DNA of 64,000 nucleotides from JAXGRD01 sp040766105 (GCA_040766105.1 JAXGRD010000003.1:62001-126000), one strand, 5' to 3'. Positions 45,159 to 54,763 are shown, counted from the first letter of the stretch. The notes: a model not told the origin generated them from the sequence alone. Numbers and translations: made by a program.

Positions 45159-45163
45159 GCCAT

Positions 45164-45202
45164 TATTGCATTTAATATTGTATACATGAATAATTATGCA
45201 TT
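45164..45202 (-). promoter_or_regulatory. ArgR/AhrC operator (ARG box, probably tandem)
   Basis: CATGAATAATTATGCATT at 45185-45202 matches the Bacillus AhrC box CATGAATAAAAATKCAAK at 15 of 18 positions. A weaker half-match (AAATGCAAT on the minus strand) lies at 45164-45181. Both sit just upstream of the argC -35 box. Confidence 0.7.
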
Positions 45203-45261
45203 ATTGACTAGGGGTTTTCCATTGTTATCAACGTTTTGTGTTATATGAATGATTTTTTATA

Positions 45262-45293
45262 CAAAAACACCGGCCGCGCCATGCGACCGGTGT
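45262..45293 (-). terminator. hppA terminator
   Basis: Minus strand ACACCGG...CCGGTGT GC-rich stem followed by TTTTTG, about 18 bp after the hppA stop. Confidence 0.85.
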
Positions 45294-45310
45294 CCTTTGA
45301 TTCGTCTATC

Positions 45311-47335
45311 TTAGAGAAGTCCGCCGATGGATACGAACAAGGGTGCAAACACCAGTGAAACAATGGTCATCAGCTTGATAAGAATATTGATGGAAGGTCC
45401 GGAAGTGTCCTTAAAGGGGTCACCAACAGTGTCACCAACAACTGCTGCGTGATGGGTCTCACTGCCCTTACCGCCGTAATGTCCTTCTTCTACAAACTTC
45501 TTAGCATTGTCCCAAGCGCCGCCTGCATTGGCCATCATGATAGCCAGAAGTACCCCTGAAGAGAGCGCTCCAGCCAACAATCCACCCAAGGAAGCAGGTC
45601 CTAGGATAATTCCTACTGCTAAAGGTGCAATAATCGCCATTAAGCCGGGAGCAATCATTTCAATCAAAGCCGCCTTGGTGGAAATGTCTACACATCTTGC
45701 ATAATCGGGTTTGCTGGTGCCTTCCATGATGCCCTTATCTTCGCGGAATTGTCTTCTCACTTCTTCAATCATCTGGTTCGCTGCTTTCCCAACAGAATTC
45801 ATAGTAAATGCTGAGAAGAGGAAGGGCAACATCGCACCAATGAATAATCCAACAATTACGATGGGATCTAGCAAGCTAATAAACTCCAACTCTGCAACAG
45901 TTGCATAAGACACGAAAAGTGCCAGCGCTGTCAGGGCAGCAGATCCGATTGCAAAACCCTTACCGATAGCTGCAGTGGTATTTCCTACTGCATCCAATTT
46001 ATCTGTGATCTTTCTTACATCTTCAGGAAGATCTGACATTTCTGCAATTCCGCCGGCATTATCAGATACCGGACCATAAGCATCTACGGCAACCGTCATT
46101 CCCGTGGTGGAAAGCATTCCTACCGCAGCCAAAGCGATTCCATATACTCCTGCGAATTCAAAGGCTGCAAAGATGCCCACACAGATGAATAGGATAGGCA
46201 AGAATGTGGAAAGCATTCCTACACCCATACCGCTGATAATGGTGGTAGCAGCTCCTGTCTGGGATTGTTCTGCAATCTTCTTTACCGACTTGTAATCTGC
46301 AGAAGTGTACACTTCCGTAATCTTACCAATCGCCACGCCCACAATCAAGCCGGCAATAATGGCGATAGCATAATCATAACTATCCAACATATACTTGCTC
46401 AGTATTATCGCCATAACAATGACGATGACACTGCTCACATAGGTCCCCAGATTCAATGCATTTGCAGGATTTCCACCCTCTTTTCCTCGTACAAACAGGA
46501 TTCCAATTACCGATGCCAATATCCCGATTGCAGAAAGTACCAAGGGGAACAATGCAGCTGTTGTCTGGTCAAAGGCTCCGTTAGAGTTGACTGCTGCAAC
46601 TGCAGCCAGAGTGACCGCAGAAATAATGGAACCCACATAGGACTCAAACAAGTCAGATCCCATACCGGCAACGTCTCCTACGTTATCTCCCACGTTATCC
46701 GCAATAACTGCAGGGTTTCTCGGGTCATCCTCGGGGATTCCCGCTTCTACCTTACCAACCAAGTCGGCCCCCACGTCAGCAGCCTTTGTGTAGATTCCAC
46801 CACCCACTCGTCCAAAGAGAGCCATGGAAGATGCACCTAGACCGAAACCGGTAACCGTTTCAATTACTGTGGTCAAATCCAATGCAACGAACACGATACC
46901 CAGACCTAAAAGCCCCAAGCCGGTTACGCACAGTCCCATAACTGCACCACTTCTGAATGCAATCTGTAGAGCTTTGCTCATTCCACTGGTCTGTGCCGCA
47001 CGTGCGGTTCTCACGTTGCCTTTAGTAGCAACGTTCATTCCGAAGAATCCTGCCAGTACGGACAGACATGCTCCGATTACATATAGAACTGCGGTGATCC
47101 AAGAAATCGCCAATCCGATTAATAAGAATAGTACGATGATTACAATGACCATGGTCTTGTATTCTCTCTTAAGGAATGCCATAGCACCCTCTCGAATATG
47201 CCCGGCGATTTCCTTCATCCGACCGGTGCCTTCATCCATCTTTCCAATCCATGCACTCAATGCGAATGCTACAATCAGTCCGATGGCTGCAGAAATCGGC
47301 ACTGCGATTTCCATAAAGCCAATACTATTTACCAT
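45311..47335 (-). CDS. hppA: Membrane-bound ion-pumping pyrophosphatase
   Basis: About 674 aa, with some 16 membrane segments. It couples pyrophosphate hydrolysis to Na+ or H+ export. The catalytic DNVGDNVGDVAGMGSDLFE and DNAGGIAEM motifs are present. GNTTAAIGKG carries Ala where potassium-independent enzymes have Lys, so this is the K+-dependent class; whether it pumps Na+ or H+ I cannot decide. The ATG at 47335 has GCAGGAGG upstream. Confidence 0.95.
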   Translation of the reverse strand: MVNSIGFMEIAVPISAAIGLIVAFALSAWIGKMDEGTGRMKEIAGHIREGAMAFLKREYKTMVIVIIVLFLLIGLAISWITAVLYVIGACLSVLAGFFGMNVATKGNVRTARAAQTSGMSKALQIAFRSGAVMGLCVTGLGLLGLGIVFVALDLTTVIETVTGFGLGASSMALFGRVGGGIYTKAADVGADLVGKVEAGIPEDDPRNPAVIADNVGDNVGDVAGMGSDLFESYVGSIISAVTLAAVAAVNSNGAFDQTTAALFPLVLSAIGILASVIGILFVRGKEGGNPANALNLGTYVSSVIVIVMAIILSKYMLDSYDYAIAIIAGLIVGVAIGKITEVYTSADYKSVKKIAEQSQTGAATTIISGMGVGMLSTFLPILFICVGIFAAFEFAGVYGIALAAVGMLSTTGMTVAVDAYGPVSDNAGGIAEMSDLPEDVRKITDKLDAVGNTTAAIGKGFAIGSAALTALALFVSYATVAELEFISLLDPIVIVGLFIGAMLPFLFSAFTMNSVGKAANQMIEEVRRQFREDKGIMEGTSKPDYARCVDISTKAALIEMIAPGLMAIIAPLAVGIILGPASLGGLLAGALSSGVLLAIMMANAGGAWDNAKKFVEEGHYGGKGSETHHAAVVGDTVGDPFKDTSGPSINILIKLMTIVSLVFAPLFVSIGGLL

Positions 47336-47370
47336 TTTTACCTCCTGCAAATAAACAAATACAACCTACC

Positions 47371-47607
47371 TCACACCTTGCCTTCAAGAGTAACGATGAC
47401 CAGCGAAAGCACGATGAACAAAATAGCCGAAACAGTGGAAATCTTGCTCAAAACAGCTTCGTATCCTCTCCCCTTTTTCTTTCCGAACAACTGCTCGGCA
47501 CCTCCGCCGATTGAGCCGGAAAGTCCTGCGCTGTTGCTTGATTGCATCAAGATGCTTCCAATCAATATTACACTGGCAACAGCTAAGATTACCATAAGGA
47601 CTGTCAT
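47371..47607 (-). CDS. secG: Preprotein translocase subunit SecG
   Basis: A 78-aa protein with two membrane helices around a Gly/Ser cytoplasmic loop (SSNSAGLSGSIGGGAEQLFGKKKGRG). It stimulates SecYEG translocation. Ribosome site AGGAGG. It lies between eno and hppA with its own promoter. Confidence 0.93.
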   Translation of the reverse strand: MTVLMVILAVASVILIGSILMQSSNSAGLSGSIGGGAEQLFGKKKGRGYEAVLSKISTVSAILFIVLSLVIVTLEGKV

Positions 47608-47659
47608 TCCTTTACCTCCTGTGATTTTCTGTGAAAAAGTATTTTAACATAACCATTAG

Positions 47660-47688
47660 ATATTATCATAGAATACTCGTCTATTCAA
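47660..47688 (-). promoter_or_regulatory. secG promoter
   Basis: Minus strand TTGAAT (47683-47688), 17 bp, TAATAT (47660-47665), starting 6 bp after the eno stop. No terminator separates it from eno. Confidence 0.6.
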
Positions 47689-47693
47689 GTATT

Positions 47694-48992
47694 TTATCGC
47701 TTCTTTATGTTGTAAAATGCGTCTAAACCGGCATATTCCCCACCGTCGCCCAAGATTTCTTCGATTCGCAATAATTGATTGTATTTGGCGATTCTATCTG
47801 TTCTGGATAGAGAACCGGTTTTAATCTGGCCGGCGTTGAGACCCACAACAATATCTGCAATGGTTGTATCCTCTGTTTCTCCGCTTCTGTGGGAAACCAC
47901 CGCTGTATATCCTGCCTTCTTGGCCATCTCGATGGCATCAAAGGTCTCGGTGAGGGTTCCGATTTGGTTCACCTTAATGAGAATGGAGTTTGCCGTATCT
48001 TCCTCGATTCCCCTCTTCAGTCTCTTGGTGTTGGTTACGAATAAGTCGTCCCCTACGATTTGAATCTTGTCCCCAAGCTTATCCGTCATCATCTTCCAGC
48101 CGTCCCAATCGTCTTCGTTGAAACCATCCTCGATGGAGATGATGGGATATTTATCGCAGAGCATTTCGTAGTATGCAACCAATTCCTCGGCAGTTTTTCT
48201 CACACCTTCACCCTCAAGGAAGTAGGTGTTTGTCTTCTCGTCATAAAACTCACTGGCTGCGGCATCCAAAGCAATTCGAATGTCTTCACCCGGCTTATAA
48301 CCCGCCTTTTCGATGGCCTCCATAATGACGGAAATCGCTTCTTCGTTGGTGGCCAAGTTAGGGGCAAAGCCTCCTTCATCGCCTACGGCAGTATTGAGAC
48401 CCTTGGCCTTCAGGACACTTTTCAGGTTGTGGAAGATTTCCGCTCCCATGCGAAGCGCCTCCTTAAAGGAGTCGGCACCCACGGGCATAATCATAAACTC
48501 CTGAATATCCACGGTGTTATCCGCATGGCTTCCGCCGTTGAGGATGTTCATCATTGGCGTGGGAAGAACCTTTCCGTTGGTTCCGCCCAGATATCTGAAC
48601 AAGGGTAGGCCCAAGGATTTTGCAGCCGCATCGGCTACCGCCATGGATACCGCCAAAATAGCATTGGCACCCAACTTCCCTTTATTTTCCGTTCCGTCCA
48701 TTTGCAAAAGTGCTGCGTCCAGGCCCGGTTGGTCGAAGGGATCGTAGTCTATCAAAGCCGGTGCGATGATGTCATTGACATTCTCCACCGCCTTCAAGGT
48801 TCCCTTCCCCATATATCTTTTTTTATCTCCGTCTCTCAATTCCACCGCTTCATGAACACCTGTTGAGGCGCCGGAAGGAACAATTGCCCTTCCTACCGTT
48901 CCGTCGGTGAGAAGAACCTCCACTTCAACAGTAGGGTTCCCTCTGGAGTCCAGTACTTCTCGCGCAAGCACATCATCGATATAAACCATCAT
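47694..48992 (-). CDS. eno: Enolase
   Basis: A 432-aa enzyme converting 2-phosphoglycerate to phosphoenolpyruvate. VLDSRGNPTVEVEV, the SGASTGVHEA loop, GDEGGFAPN, SIEDGFNEDDWDGW, QIVGDDLFVTN and SHRSGETEDT are all intact. It follows tpiA with site TAGGAGG. The usual gpmI gene between tpiA and eno is absent here. Confidence 0.98.
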   Translation of the reverse strand: MMVYIDDVLAREVLDSRGNPTVEVEVLLTDGTVGRAIVPSGASTGVHEAVELRDGDKKRYMGKGTLKAVENVNDIIAPALIDYDPFDQPGLDAALLQMDGTENKGKLGANAILAVSMAVADAAAKSLGLPLFRYLGGTNGKVLPTPMMNILNGGSHADNTVDIQEFMIMPVGADSFKEALRMGAEIFHNLKSVLKAKGLNTAVGDEGGFAPNLATNEEAISVIMEAIEKAGYKPGEDIRIALDAAASEFYDEKTNTYFLEGEGVRKTAEELVAYYEMLCDKYPIISIEDGFNEDDWDGWKMMTDKLGDKIQIVGDDLFVTNTKRLKRGIEEDTANSILIKVNQIGTLTETFDAIEMAKKAGYTAVVSHRSGETEDTTIADIVVGLNAGQIKTGSLSRTDRIAKYNQLLRIEEILGDGGEYAGLDAFYNIKKR

Positions 48993-49003
48993 TTTTCTAC
49001 CTC

Positions 49004-49750
49004 CTAAAAATCAATCATCCTCATGAAGTCGTCAGCAGATAAACTGGCACCTCCTACAAGACCTCCATCAATATTTTCCATGTTCATCAATTCCGTTACA
49101 TTGTCAGGCTTCATGCTGCCCCCATACTGAATGGTCAGCCCACAAGCCGTTTCTTCCTCATACAATTCACTCACAACATCGCGAATATGGCGGCACATTT
49201 CTTCCGCCTGCTGGGCAGATGCCGTCCTTCCCGTTCCAATGGCCCACACCGGTTCATAGGCGATTACCATTTGGGCAACGTCTCCGGAGGGAACCCCTGT
49301 TAAAGCAGCCTTAACTTGCTTCTCCACAACTTCCTTTTCCCGTCCTTCCTCTCTTTGAGACAGAACCTCTCCCACACAGAGAATAGGAATAATGGAAGTT
49401 TCAGACAAGGTCATCAGTTTTTTATTGACCGTTTCATCGGTTTCACCGAAGTACTCTCTTCTCTCCGAGTGGCCCACGATACAGTAATCCACGCCAATTT
49501 CTTCCAACATGGCAACGGAAATCTCTCCCGTAAAAGCACCCTTCTGTTCAAAATGAACGTTCTGGGCACCAACTTTGATTTCCGTCCCTTCAAAAGCCTT
49601 TTTCAAGGGCGCCAAGTGAACGAAGGGAGCACAAATTGCCGCCCGCACATCCGTTCCCTGATACAACTCTTTAAAGGCTTCTGCAAATTCCAAGGCTTCC
49701 GCAAGAGTCTTATTCATCTTCCAGTTGCCGGCCAAAAAAGGTAGTCTCAT
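49004..49750 (-). CDS. tpiA: Triosephosphate isomerase
   Basis: A 248-aa TIM barrel. AGNWKMNKT, the catalytic His in GHSERREYFGE and Glu in AYEPVWAIGTG, and the GGSMKPDN phosphate loop are present. Its start abuts the pgk stop (TAAATG). Confidence 0.98.
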   Translation of the reverse strand: MRLPFLAGNWKMNKTLAEALEFAEAFKELYQGTDVRAAICAPFVHLAPLKKAFEGTEIKVGAQNVHFEQKGAFTGEISVAMLEEIGVDYCIVGHSERREYFGETDETVNKKLMTLSETSIIPILCVGEVLSQREEGREKEVVEKQVKAALTGVPSGDVAQMVIAYEPVWAIGTGRTASAQQAEEMCRHIRDVVSELYEEETACGLTIQYGGSMKPDNVTELMNMENIDGGLVGGASLSADDFMRMIDF

Positions 49751-50935
49751 TTACTTATCCTCCAATACAGCCACACCGGGCAACTCTTTTCCTTCCAAGA
49801 ACTCCAGGCTTGCACCACCGCCGGTGGAAATATGGGTCATTTTATCCGACAAGCCAAACTTAGCCACGGCAGCCGCAGAATCTCCGCCACCAATAATAGT
49901 GGTTCCTTGGGATTTTGCCATGGCTTCCGCCACGCTGCGGGTACCCGCTGCGAAGCTCTCCATCTCAAACACCCCCATAGGCCCGTTCCAAATAATGGTC
50001 TTGGCCTTGGCGATTTCCTCTGCGTACAAGGTCGCCGTCTTGGGTCCAATGTCCAGCCCCATCATGTCAGCAGGCATTTTGTCGCTGTCGAACACTTTGA
50101 TAGGACCCTCTTCACTGAAAGAAGGTGCACAAACAACGTCCACGGGAAGAAGGAGTTTTACCCCTCTTTCCCGGGCAGTCTTTATAAGGCCTCCGGCCAA
50201 CTTTATATTTTCTTCGTCTAAAATGGATGTTCCGATTTCATATCCCTGCGCCTTTGCAAAGGTATAGGTCATGCCGCCGCCCAGGATGAGCACGTCCACC
50301 TTTTTTAAGATTTCTTCAATGACAAGAATCTTATCTCCCACCTTTGCACCACCCATAATTGCCACAAAGGGCCTCTGAGGATTGTTAACCGCATCACCTA
50401 GGAATTGCAGTTCCTTTTCAATGAGGAATCCCGATACCGCAGGCAGGTATTTGGCAAGACCTGCCGTGGAGCAATGCGCCCGATGCGCCGTTCCGAAGGC
50501 ATCGTTCACAAAGACATCCCCTAAAGAAGCCAATTCAGAGGTAAAGCTGTCCTGGTTTTCCGTTTCCTCTTCACGAAATCTGGTGTTTTCCAAGAGAAGG
50601 ATATCCCCATCCTTCATGGACGCCACCTTGTCCCGTACACTGTCGTCCACCACCCGGTCCGACTGTGCAAAGACAACTTCCTCCTGCAGTAGTTCCGATA
50701 ACTTCTTGGCAACAGGTGCCAAGGTAAACTCCATGTTGGCCTTCCCCTTGGGTCTTCCCATATGAGAAAGAAGAATCACCTTTGCCCCTTGTTCTGCCGC
50801 ATATGTAATAGTTGGCAGCGCACCCTTGATTCTTGCGTCATCGGTAATTGCGCCATCCTCCATGGGTACGTTGAAATCACATCGAATGAGGGTTTTCTTC
50901 CCCTTCAGATCAATGTCTTTTACTGTCTTTTTCAT
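49751..50935 (-). CDS. pgk: Phosphoglycerate kinase
   Basis: A 394-aa two-domain kinase making ATP from 1,3-bisphosphoglycerate. RCDFNVPMEDG, LSHMGRPKGK, ENTRFREEE, GGAKVGDKI and the C-terminal GGGDSAAAV loop identify it. It starts 11 nt after the gap stop. Confidence 0.98.
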   Translation of the reverse strand: MKKTVKDIDLKGKKTLIRCDFNVPMEDGAITDDARIKGALPTITYAAEQGAKVILLSHMGRPKGKANMEFTLAPVAKKLSELLQEEVVFAQSDRVVDDSVRDKVASMKDGDILLLENTRFREEETENQDSFTSELASLGDVFVNDAFGTAHRAHCSTAGLAKYLPAVSGFLIEKELQFLGDAVNNPQRPFVAIMGGAKVGDKILVIEEILKKVDVLILGGGMTYTFAKAQGYEIGTSILDEENIKLAGGLIKTARERGVKLLLPVDVVCAPSFSEEGPIKVFDSDKMPADMMGLDIGPKTATLYAEEIAKAKTIIWNGPMGVFEMESFAAGTRSVAEAMAKSQGTTIIGGGDSAAAVAKFGLSDKMTHISTGGGASLEFLEGKELPGVAVLEDK

Positions 50936-50946
50936 GGCATCCCTCT

Positions 50947-51966
50947 CTATTTGTTATCTACGGAATACATGTATTCGATGAGCATGAGAATCTTGCTGGA
51001 ATATCCGAACTCGTTGTCATAGAAGGCGATGAACTTGAACATTTCGTTGTTCATCATGATTCCCTCTCTGGCATCAAAGATGGAAGTATGGGGGTCACCG
51101 ATGAAGTCGCTGGAAACCACTTCGTCATCCACGTATTCCAAGATTCCCTTCAGATGGGTCTCGGATGCTTCCTTTACCTTTGCACAGATTTCTTCATAGG
51201 TAGCCGGGTTCTTCAGTCTAACGTTCAGGTCCACCAGAGAAACGTTGGCGACGGGTACTCTGTAGGAAATACCTGTCATCTTTCCCTGTAGGGCGGGAAT
51301 CACCAGGCCTACGGCTTTGGCCGCACCTGTGGTGGAGGGGATGATATTTCCAAAGGAGGATCGGCCCGTTCTCCAGTCCTTCATGGATCTGGCATCCACC
51401 ACCTTTTGCTTTGCAGTCGCCGCATGGATGGTAGACATGAGACCGGCCTCGATCCCCCAGTTATCTTCAATAACCTTGGCAAGAGGTGCCAAGCAGTTGG
51501 TTGTACAGGATGCGTTGGAAACGATTTGATATTCCTTCTTGTATGTCTCGTGGTTGACGCCCATAACGAAGGTAGGCGTCTTTGGCGCATCCTTGGCAGG
51601 TGCCGTGATGACCACCTTCTTTGCGCCGGCCTTGATATGGTCCATGGCAGTGTCCGTTGTTACATAGGCCCCGGTTCCCTCTACGATATATTCCGCACCG
51701 CATTCTCCCCAACCGATGTTGATGGCTTCGGATTCACTGTATACGGGAATCTTCTTATCGTTGATGATGATGCCCTTGTCATAATGATCCAGTTTTCCCG
51801 GAAATCTGCCAAAGATAGAGTCATATTTCAACATATAAACCATGTACTCCAAATCGGCATTTCGAACGTTGATTCCCCGAATGTCTATGTTGGGATTGTC
51901 CATAGATGCCCTGATTACCACTCTGCTGATTCTTCCAAACCCACTAATACCAATTTTTATACCCAT
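50947..51966 (-). CDS. gap: Glyceraldehyde-3-phosphate dehydrogenase
   Basis: A 339-aa enzyme linking glycolysis to NADH formation. The catalytic SNASCTTNCLAP is intact, as is ATAKQKVVD. The first loop reads GFGRISR where GFGRIGR is nearly universal, a Gly-to-Ser change beside the NAD site. Ribosome site GAGGAGG. It heads gap-pgk-tpiA-eno and lies directly behind rpoN. A small GGCAA/TTGCC hairpin (51988-52002) lies in the 39-bp gap. Confidence 0.97.
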   Translation of the reverse strand: MGIKIGISGFGRISRVVIRASMDNPNIDIRGINVRNADLEYMVYMLKYDSIFGRFPGKLDHYDKGIIINDKKIPVYSESEAINIGWGECGAEYIVEGTGAYVTTDTAMDHIKAGAKKVVITAPAKDAPKTPTFVMGVNHETYKKEYQIVSNASCTTNCLAPLAKVIEDNWGIEAGLMSTIHAATAKQKVVDARSMKDWRTGRSSFGNIIPSTTGAAKAVGLVIPALQGKMTGISYRVPVANVSLVDLNVRLKNPATYEEICAKVKEASETHLKGILEYVDDEVVSSDFIGDPHTSIFDAREGIMMNNEMFKFIAFYDNEFGYSSKILMLIEYMYSVDNK

Positions 51967-52005
51967 GATCGTTCCTCCTCTTACTCTGGCAATGCACTTG
52001 CCTGA

Positions 52006-53391
52006 TTAATAACGTTTTCTCTTTGATGAGGATAAAATATTCATTTCATCCCTATATTTGGCAATGGTCCTTCGAGAGATATCAATCCCTCTTTCCCGGA
52101 GCAATGCAACTAAGACTTGGTCACTGTATGGCGCTTTGGGATCTTCCCCGTCCAAAATCTCCTTAATATGAGATTTGACACTGTTGGATGAAATTCCTTC
52201 GCCCGTCTCTCCCACAACGCCTGCAGAAAAGAAATATTTCAACTCAAAAACTCCCCTGGGGCTCTCCATATACTTGCCGTTAATAGAACGACTCACTGTG
52301 GATTCGTGAATCCCCAGCTCTTCGGCAATCTGCTTCAGGGTAAGTGTCTTTAGATATTTATTTCCATAGTCAAAAAAATCCCTTTGGTAATTGACGATGG
52401 TCTTGACCACATTCATGATGGTCTGCTTCCTCTGCTCAATGCTCTTGATGAGCCATATGGCTGAGTTCATACGGTCTGAAAGATATTCCGTCAACTTGTT
52501 GTCCTGACCGGCTTGGGCCATGACTTTCTCATAGTAGGAGCTAATCATCAAGCGTGGCACGCTGGTATCGTTCATGGTTACCACATACTCTCCGTCCACT
52601 CGCTCCACTAAAACATCGGGGATGATATACCTAGTTTCCGCTTGACTGGCAAACTGGATTCCGGGTCTGGGGTCCAACCCCTTGATGAAGTCGGCCATTT
52701 CCTGCACTTCTTGAACACTGATGCCCAGTCCCTTGGAAATCACCGTGAGTCGATTGGCCGCCAGGTCCTCGATATACTCGGTCAACAACCGTTCAAAGGC
52801 CTCCGTTCGCAGACCCTCATGCTCCAACTGAATGAGAAGACAGGATCCCAAGCTTTCCGCACCCACGCCAAGAGGGTCAAAGGATTGGATCAACTTGGTC
52901 ACCTTTTGCACGTTGTCAAGAGAGGTACCGATTGCATCAGCCATCTCTTCCTTGGTCATGGTCAGATAGCCGTTTTCATCCAAACTTTCGATGACATATT
53001 TTCCGATTCTTCTGCATGCCTTATTGTTGGACGCAAATTGTAACTGAAACATCAGGTGTTCTGCAAGGGTCACCTCGGAAGTAACATATTGTTCGTAAGA
53101 ATAGCCTTTGTCTTCCTTGGAATAGTCGCTTTGACGATAGCTGATATCATCAAAACCCCTCTCCTTGATGTACTCAGCAAGAGGGTCCTCCTTCTCGTCT
53201 TCCTTGGGCTTATCCCCTTCCGGTTCACTGCGCTCGGCCGTCTCCAATACGGGATTGGTCAACAATTGTTCTTCAACATAAGTATCCAGCTCCTGCGCAT
53301 TAAATTGCAGAATCTGGATGGCCTGAATCAGTTCCGGTGTCATGACCAGTTTTTGCGTTTGTTCGATTGTAAGGTCGTATCCTAATTTCAT
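52006..53391 (-). CDS. rpoN: RNA polymerase sigma-54 factor
   Basis: A 461-aa sigma factor that recognises -24/-12 promoters and needs an ATP-driven activator. The N-terminal glutamine-rich activator region (QTQKLVMTPELIQAIQILQ), core-binding domain, HTH (LGIHESTVSRSING) and the C-terminal RpoN box SRRTIAKYRDEMNI are all present. It occupies the spot before gap where many Firmicutes carry the glycolytic repressor cggR. Confidence 0.97.
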   Translation of the reverse strand: MKLGYDLTIEQTQKLVMTPELIQAIQILQFNAQELDTYVEEQLLTNPVLETAERSEPEGDKPKEDEKEDPLAEYIKERGFDDISYRQSDYSKEDKGYSYEQYVTSEVTLAEHLMFQLQFASNNKACRRIGKYVIESLDENGYLTMTKEEMADAIGTSLDNVQKVTKLIQSFDPLGVGAESLGSCLLIQLEHEGLRTEAFERLLTEYIEDLAANRLTVISKGLGISVQEVQEMADFIKGLDPRPGIQFASQAETRYIIPDVLVERVDGEYVVTMNDTSVPRLMISSYYEKVMAQAGQDNKLTEYLSDRMNSAIWLIKSIEQRKQTIMNVVKTIVNYQRDFFDYGNKYLKTLTLKQIAEELGIHESTVSRSINGKYMESPRGVFELKYFFSAGVVGETGEGISSNSVKSHIKEILDGEDPKAPYSDQVLVALLRERGIDISRRTIAKYRDEMNILSSSKRKRY

Positions 53392-53414
53392 TTCCCCTCG
53401 AATCCTCTGCCTCC

Positions 53415-53442
53415 ATTATAGCATATCAACACGTTATTTCAA
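53415..53442 (-). promoter_or_regulatory. rpoN promoter
   Basis: Minus strand TTGAAA (53437-53442), 16 bp, TGC-TATAAT extended -10 (53415-53420). The -35 box overlaps the last codons of trmL. Confidence 0.8.
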
Positions 53443-53898
53443 GTGAGGATAACCCTGCTGACGGAGAGCCTCGAAGAGAATTATACTTACCGAATTGGAT
53501 AGATTTAGAGATCGCAATTCCGTTTCTTTGGACATGGGAATGCGGATGGATTTGTCACTGTGCGCGCCGATGAAATCCTTTGGCAAGCCTTCGGTTTCCT
53601 TGCCAAACAAAATCATATCTTCATCATGAAATTCAATGTCTGCGTAGCCGGAACCACCCTTTGTTGTGGCGAGATAGAAGTTCCTGTGCCCGTACTTTTC
53701 CATAAAGTCATCCAGGCTTTCATGTACTTCCAGTGTTACATGCTTCCAGTAATCCAACCCTGCTCGTCTGACACTCTTTTCGTCTATGCGAAACCCAAGG
53801 GGCTTCACCAGATGAAGAACCGCCCCCGTTGCGGCACAGGTTCGCGCCACGTTTCCTGTATTAGGAGGAATTTCCGGTTGTACTAAAACAATGTGCAT
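53434..53898 (-). CDS. trmL: tRNA (cytidine(34)-2'-O)-methyltransferase TrmL
   Basis: A 154-aa SPOUT methyltransferase modifying the wobble base of tRNA-Leu. It begins MHIVLVQPEIPPNTGNVARTC and has the knot motifs LFGKETEGLP and IRIPM...LRSLNLSNSVSI. The ATG at 53898 fits the family start, although the ribosome site is weak. The longer frame to 53985 overlaps DUF1638. Confidence 0.94.
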   Translation of the reverse strand: MHIVLVQPEIPPNTGNVARTCAATGAVLHLVKPLGFRIDEKSVRRAGLDYWKHVTLEVHESLDDFMEKYGHRNFYLATTKGGSGYADIEFHDEDMILFGKETEGLPKDFIGAHSDKSIRIPMSKETELRSLNLSNSVSIILFEALRQQGYPHLK

Positions 53899-53920
53899 TG
53901 CCACAGTGAATATACCTTCC

Positions 53921-54616
53921 TTACACCTTCCCGGAACAACCCTGAATCGTCTCTGTAAAATCTCCATCCCCAAAGTGTTCCGCATTCACTTCAGTGTGGG
54001 GCGGAATAACGATGAAGGTGTCATCCCAAGAGCCTTCCAACAGCTGGTTCAACAGCCTGGTGGTCCCTTTTACTTCCTTTAGTTCCAAATTCATAACCTT
54101 GGAGAAGTATTCCGCTCTGTCTCTCCACTTCTCCAAATCGTAGGCACCCGTGTCAATGAGACGCAGACCTTTATAGTGTGCCAACATCACATCCATCACC
54201 CGCTTCGCCACCTTTTCTCCCCTTTTTTCTAACATTCTTTCATACTCCCAGGTGGGATTCTCCTTCCCTTCCATCCAACCTCGCGTCAGATAGTAGTAAC
54301 CCAAGGTATGGGGTTTCTCAAAGGTGTCAATCAATAATAGCTGGGTGCAGTCATTGACCCTGGGTATGACGAGGGGAATGGTGCCCGAACGAAGGCCAAT
54401 GAATGCATTTCCACAGAATCCGTATGCAAAGAGAAGAGCAGAATAATCTCCTCCTTCTGCCTGATCAATTTCCTTTTGTAGGGCTTCCCGTAGTTTTTCC
54501 GGATGGGTGTGAAGACTGTCTTCCAACCAAACTACAGGACTTTCAAAACCGGTTTCCCGCATGGATTTTTCCACTTCATCCCGAATCATCTCGCAGGCAA
54601 TTAGTTTTTCGTTCAT
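53921..54616 (-). CDS. DUF1638 protein, associated with corrinoid methyltransferases
   Basis: A 231-aa soluble protein beginning MNEKLIACEMIRDEV. The LLFAYGFCGNAFIGLRSG segment and PRVNDCTQLLLI match the DUF1638 family, which in methylotrophic archaea and acetogens lies beside corrinoid methyltransferase genes. Its biochemistry is unknown. Two or three cysteines could bind metal. It has its own promoter but lies just downstream of the corrinoid operon. Confidence 0.8.
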   Translation of the reverse strand: MNEKLIACEMIRDEVEKSMRETGFESPVVWLEDSLHTHPEKLREALQKEIDQAEGGDYSALLFAYGFCGNAFIGLRSGTIPLVIPRVNDCTQLLLIDTFEKPHTLGYYYLTRGWMEGKENPTWEYERMLEKRGEKVAKRVMDVMLAHYKGLRLIDTGAYDLEKWRDRAEYFSKVMNLELKEVKGTTRLLNQLLEGSWDDTFIVIPPHTEVNAEHFGDGDFTETIQGCSGKV

Positions 54617-54640
54617 TCTTTACCTCACTTATTTCATCAC

Positions 54641-54670
54641 ATTATATCATCGCTTATCGTTTTTTGTCGA
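54641..54670 (-). promoter_or_regulatory. DUF1638-trmL promoter
   Basis: Minus strand TCGACA (54665-54670), 18 bp, TATAAT (54641-54646). Confidence 0.65.
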
Positions 54671-54687
54671 GGGTCTCCTAAAGTATA

Positions 54688-54718
54688 AACCCCTGCCGAC
54701 GGAGTGTCGGCAAGGGTT
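54688..54718 (-). terminator. Strong hairpin after the corrinoid operon, without a clear U-run
   Basis: AACCCTTGCCGAC and GTCGGCAGGGGTT on the minus strand form a 13-pair stem with a 5-nt loop, followed only by TATACTTT. It may be a weak terminator or an RNA-end stabiliser that lets transcription continue into DUF1638. Confidence 0.6.
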
Positions 54719-54763
54719 ACTGAAGTTGCATGGTGATGTAGTCCAATGCAGCTCCCTGGATTT

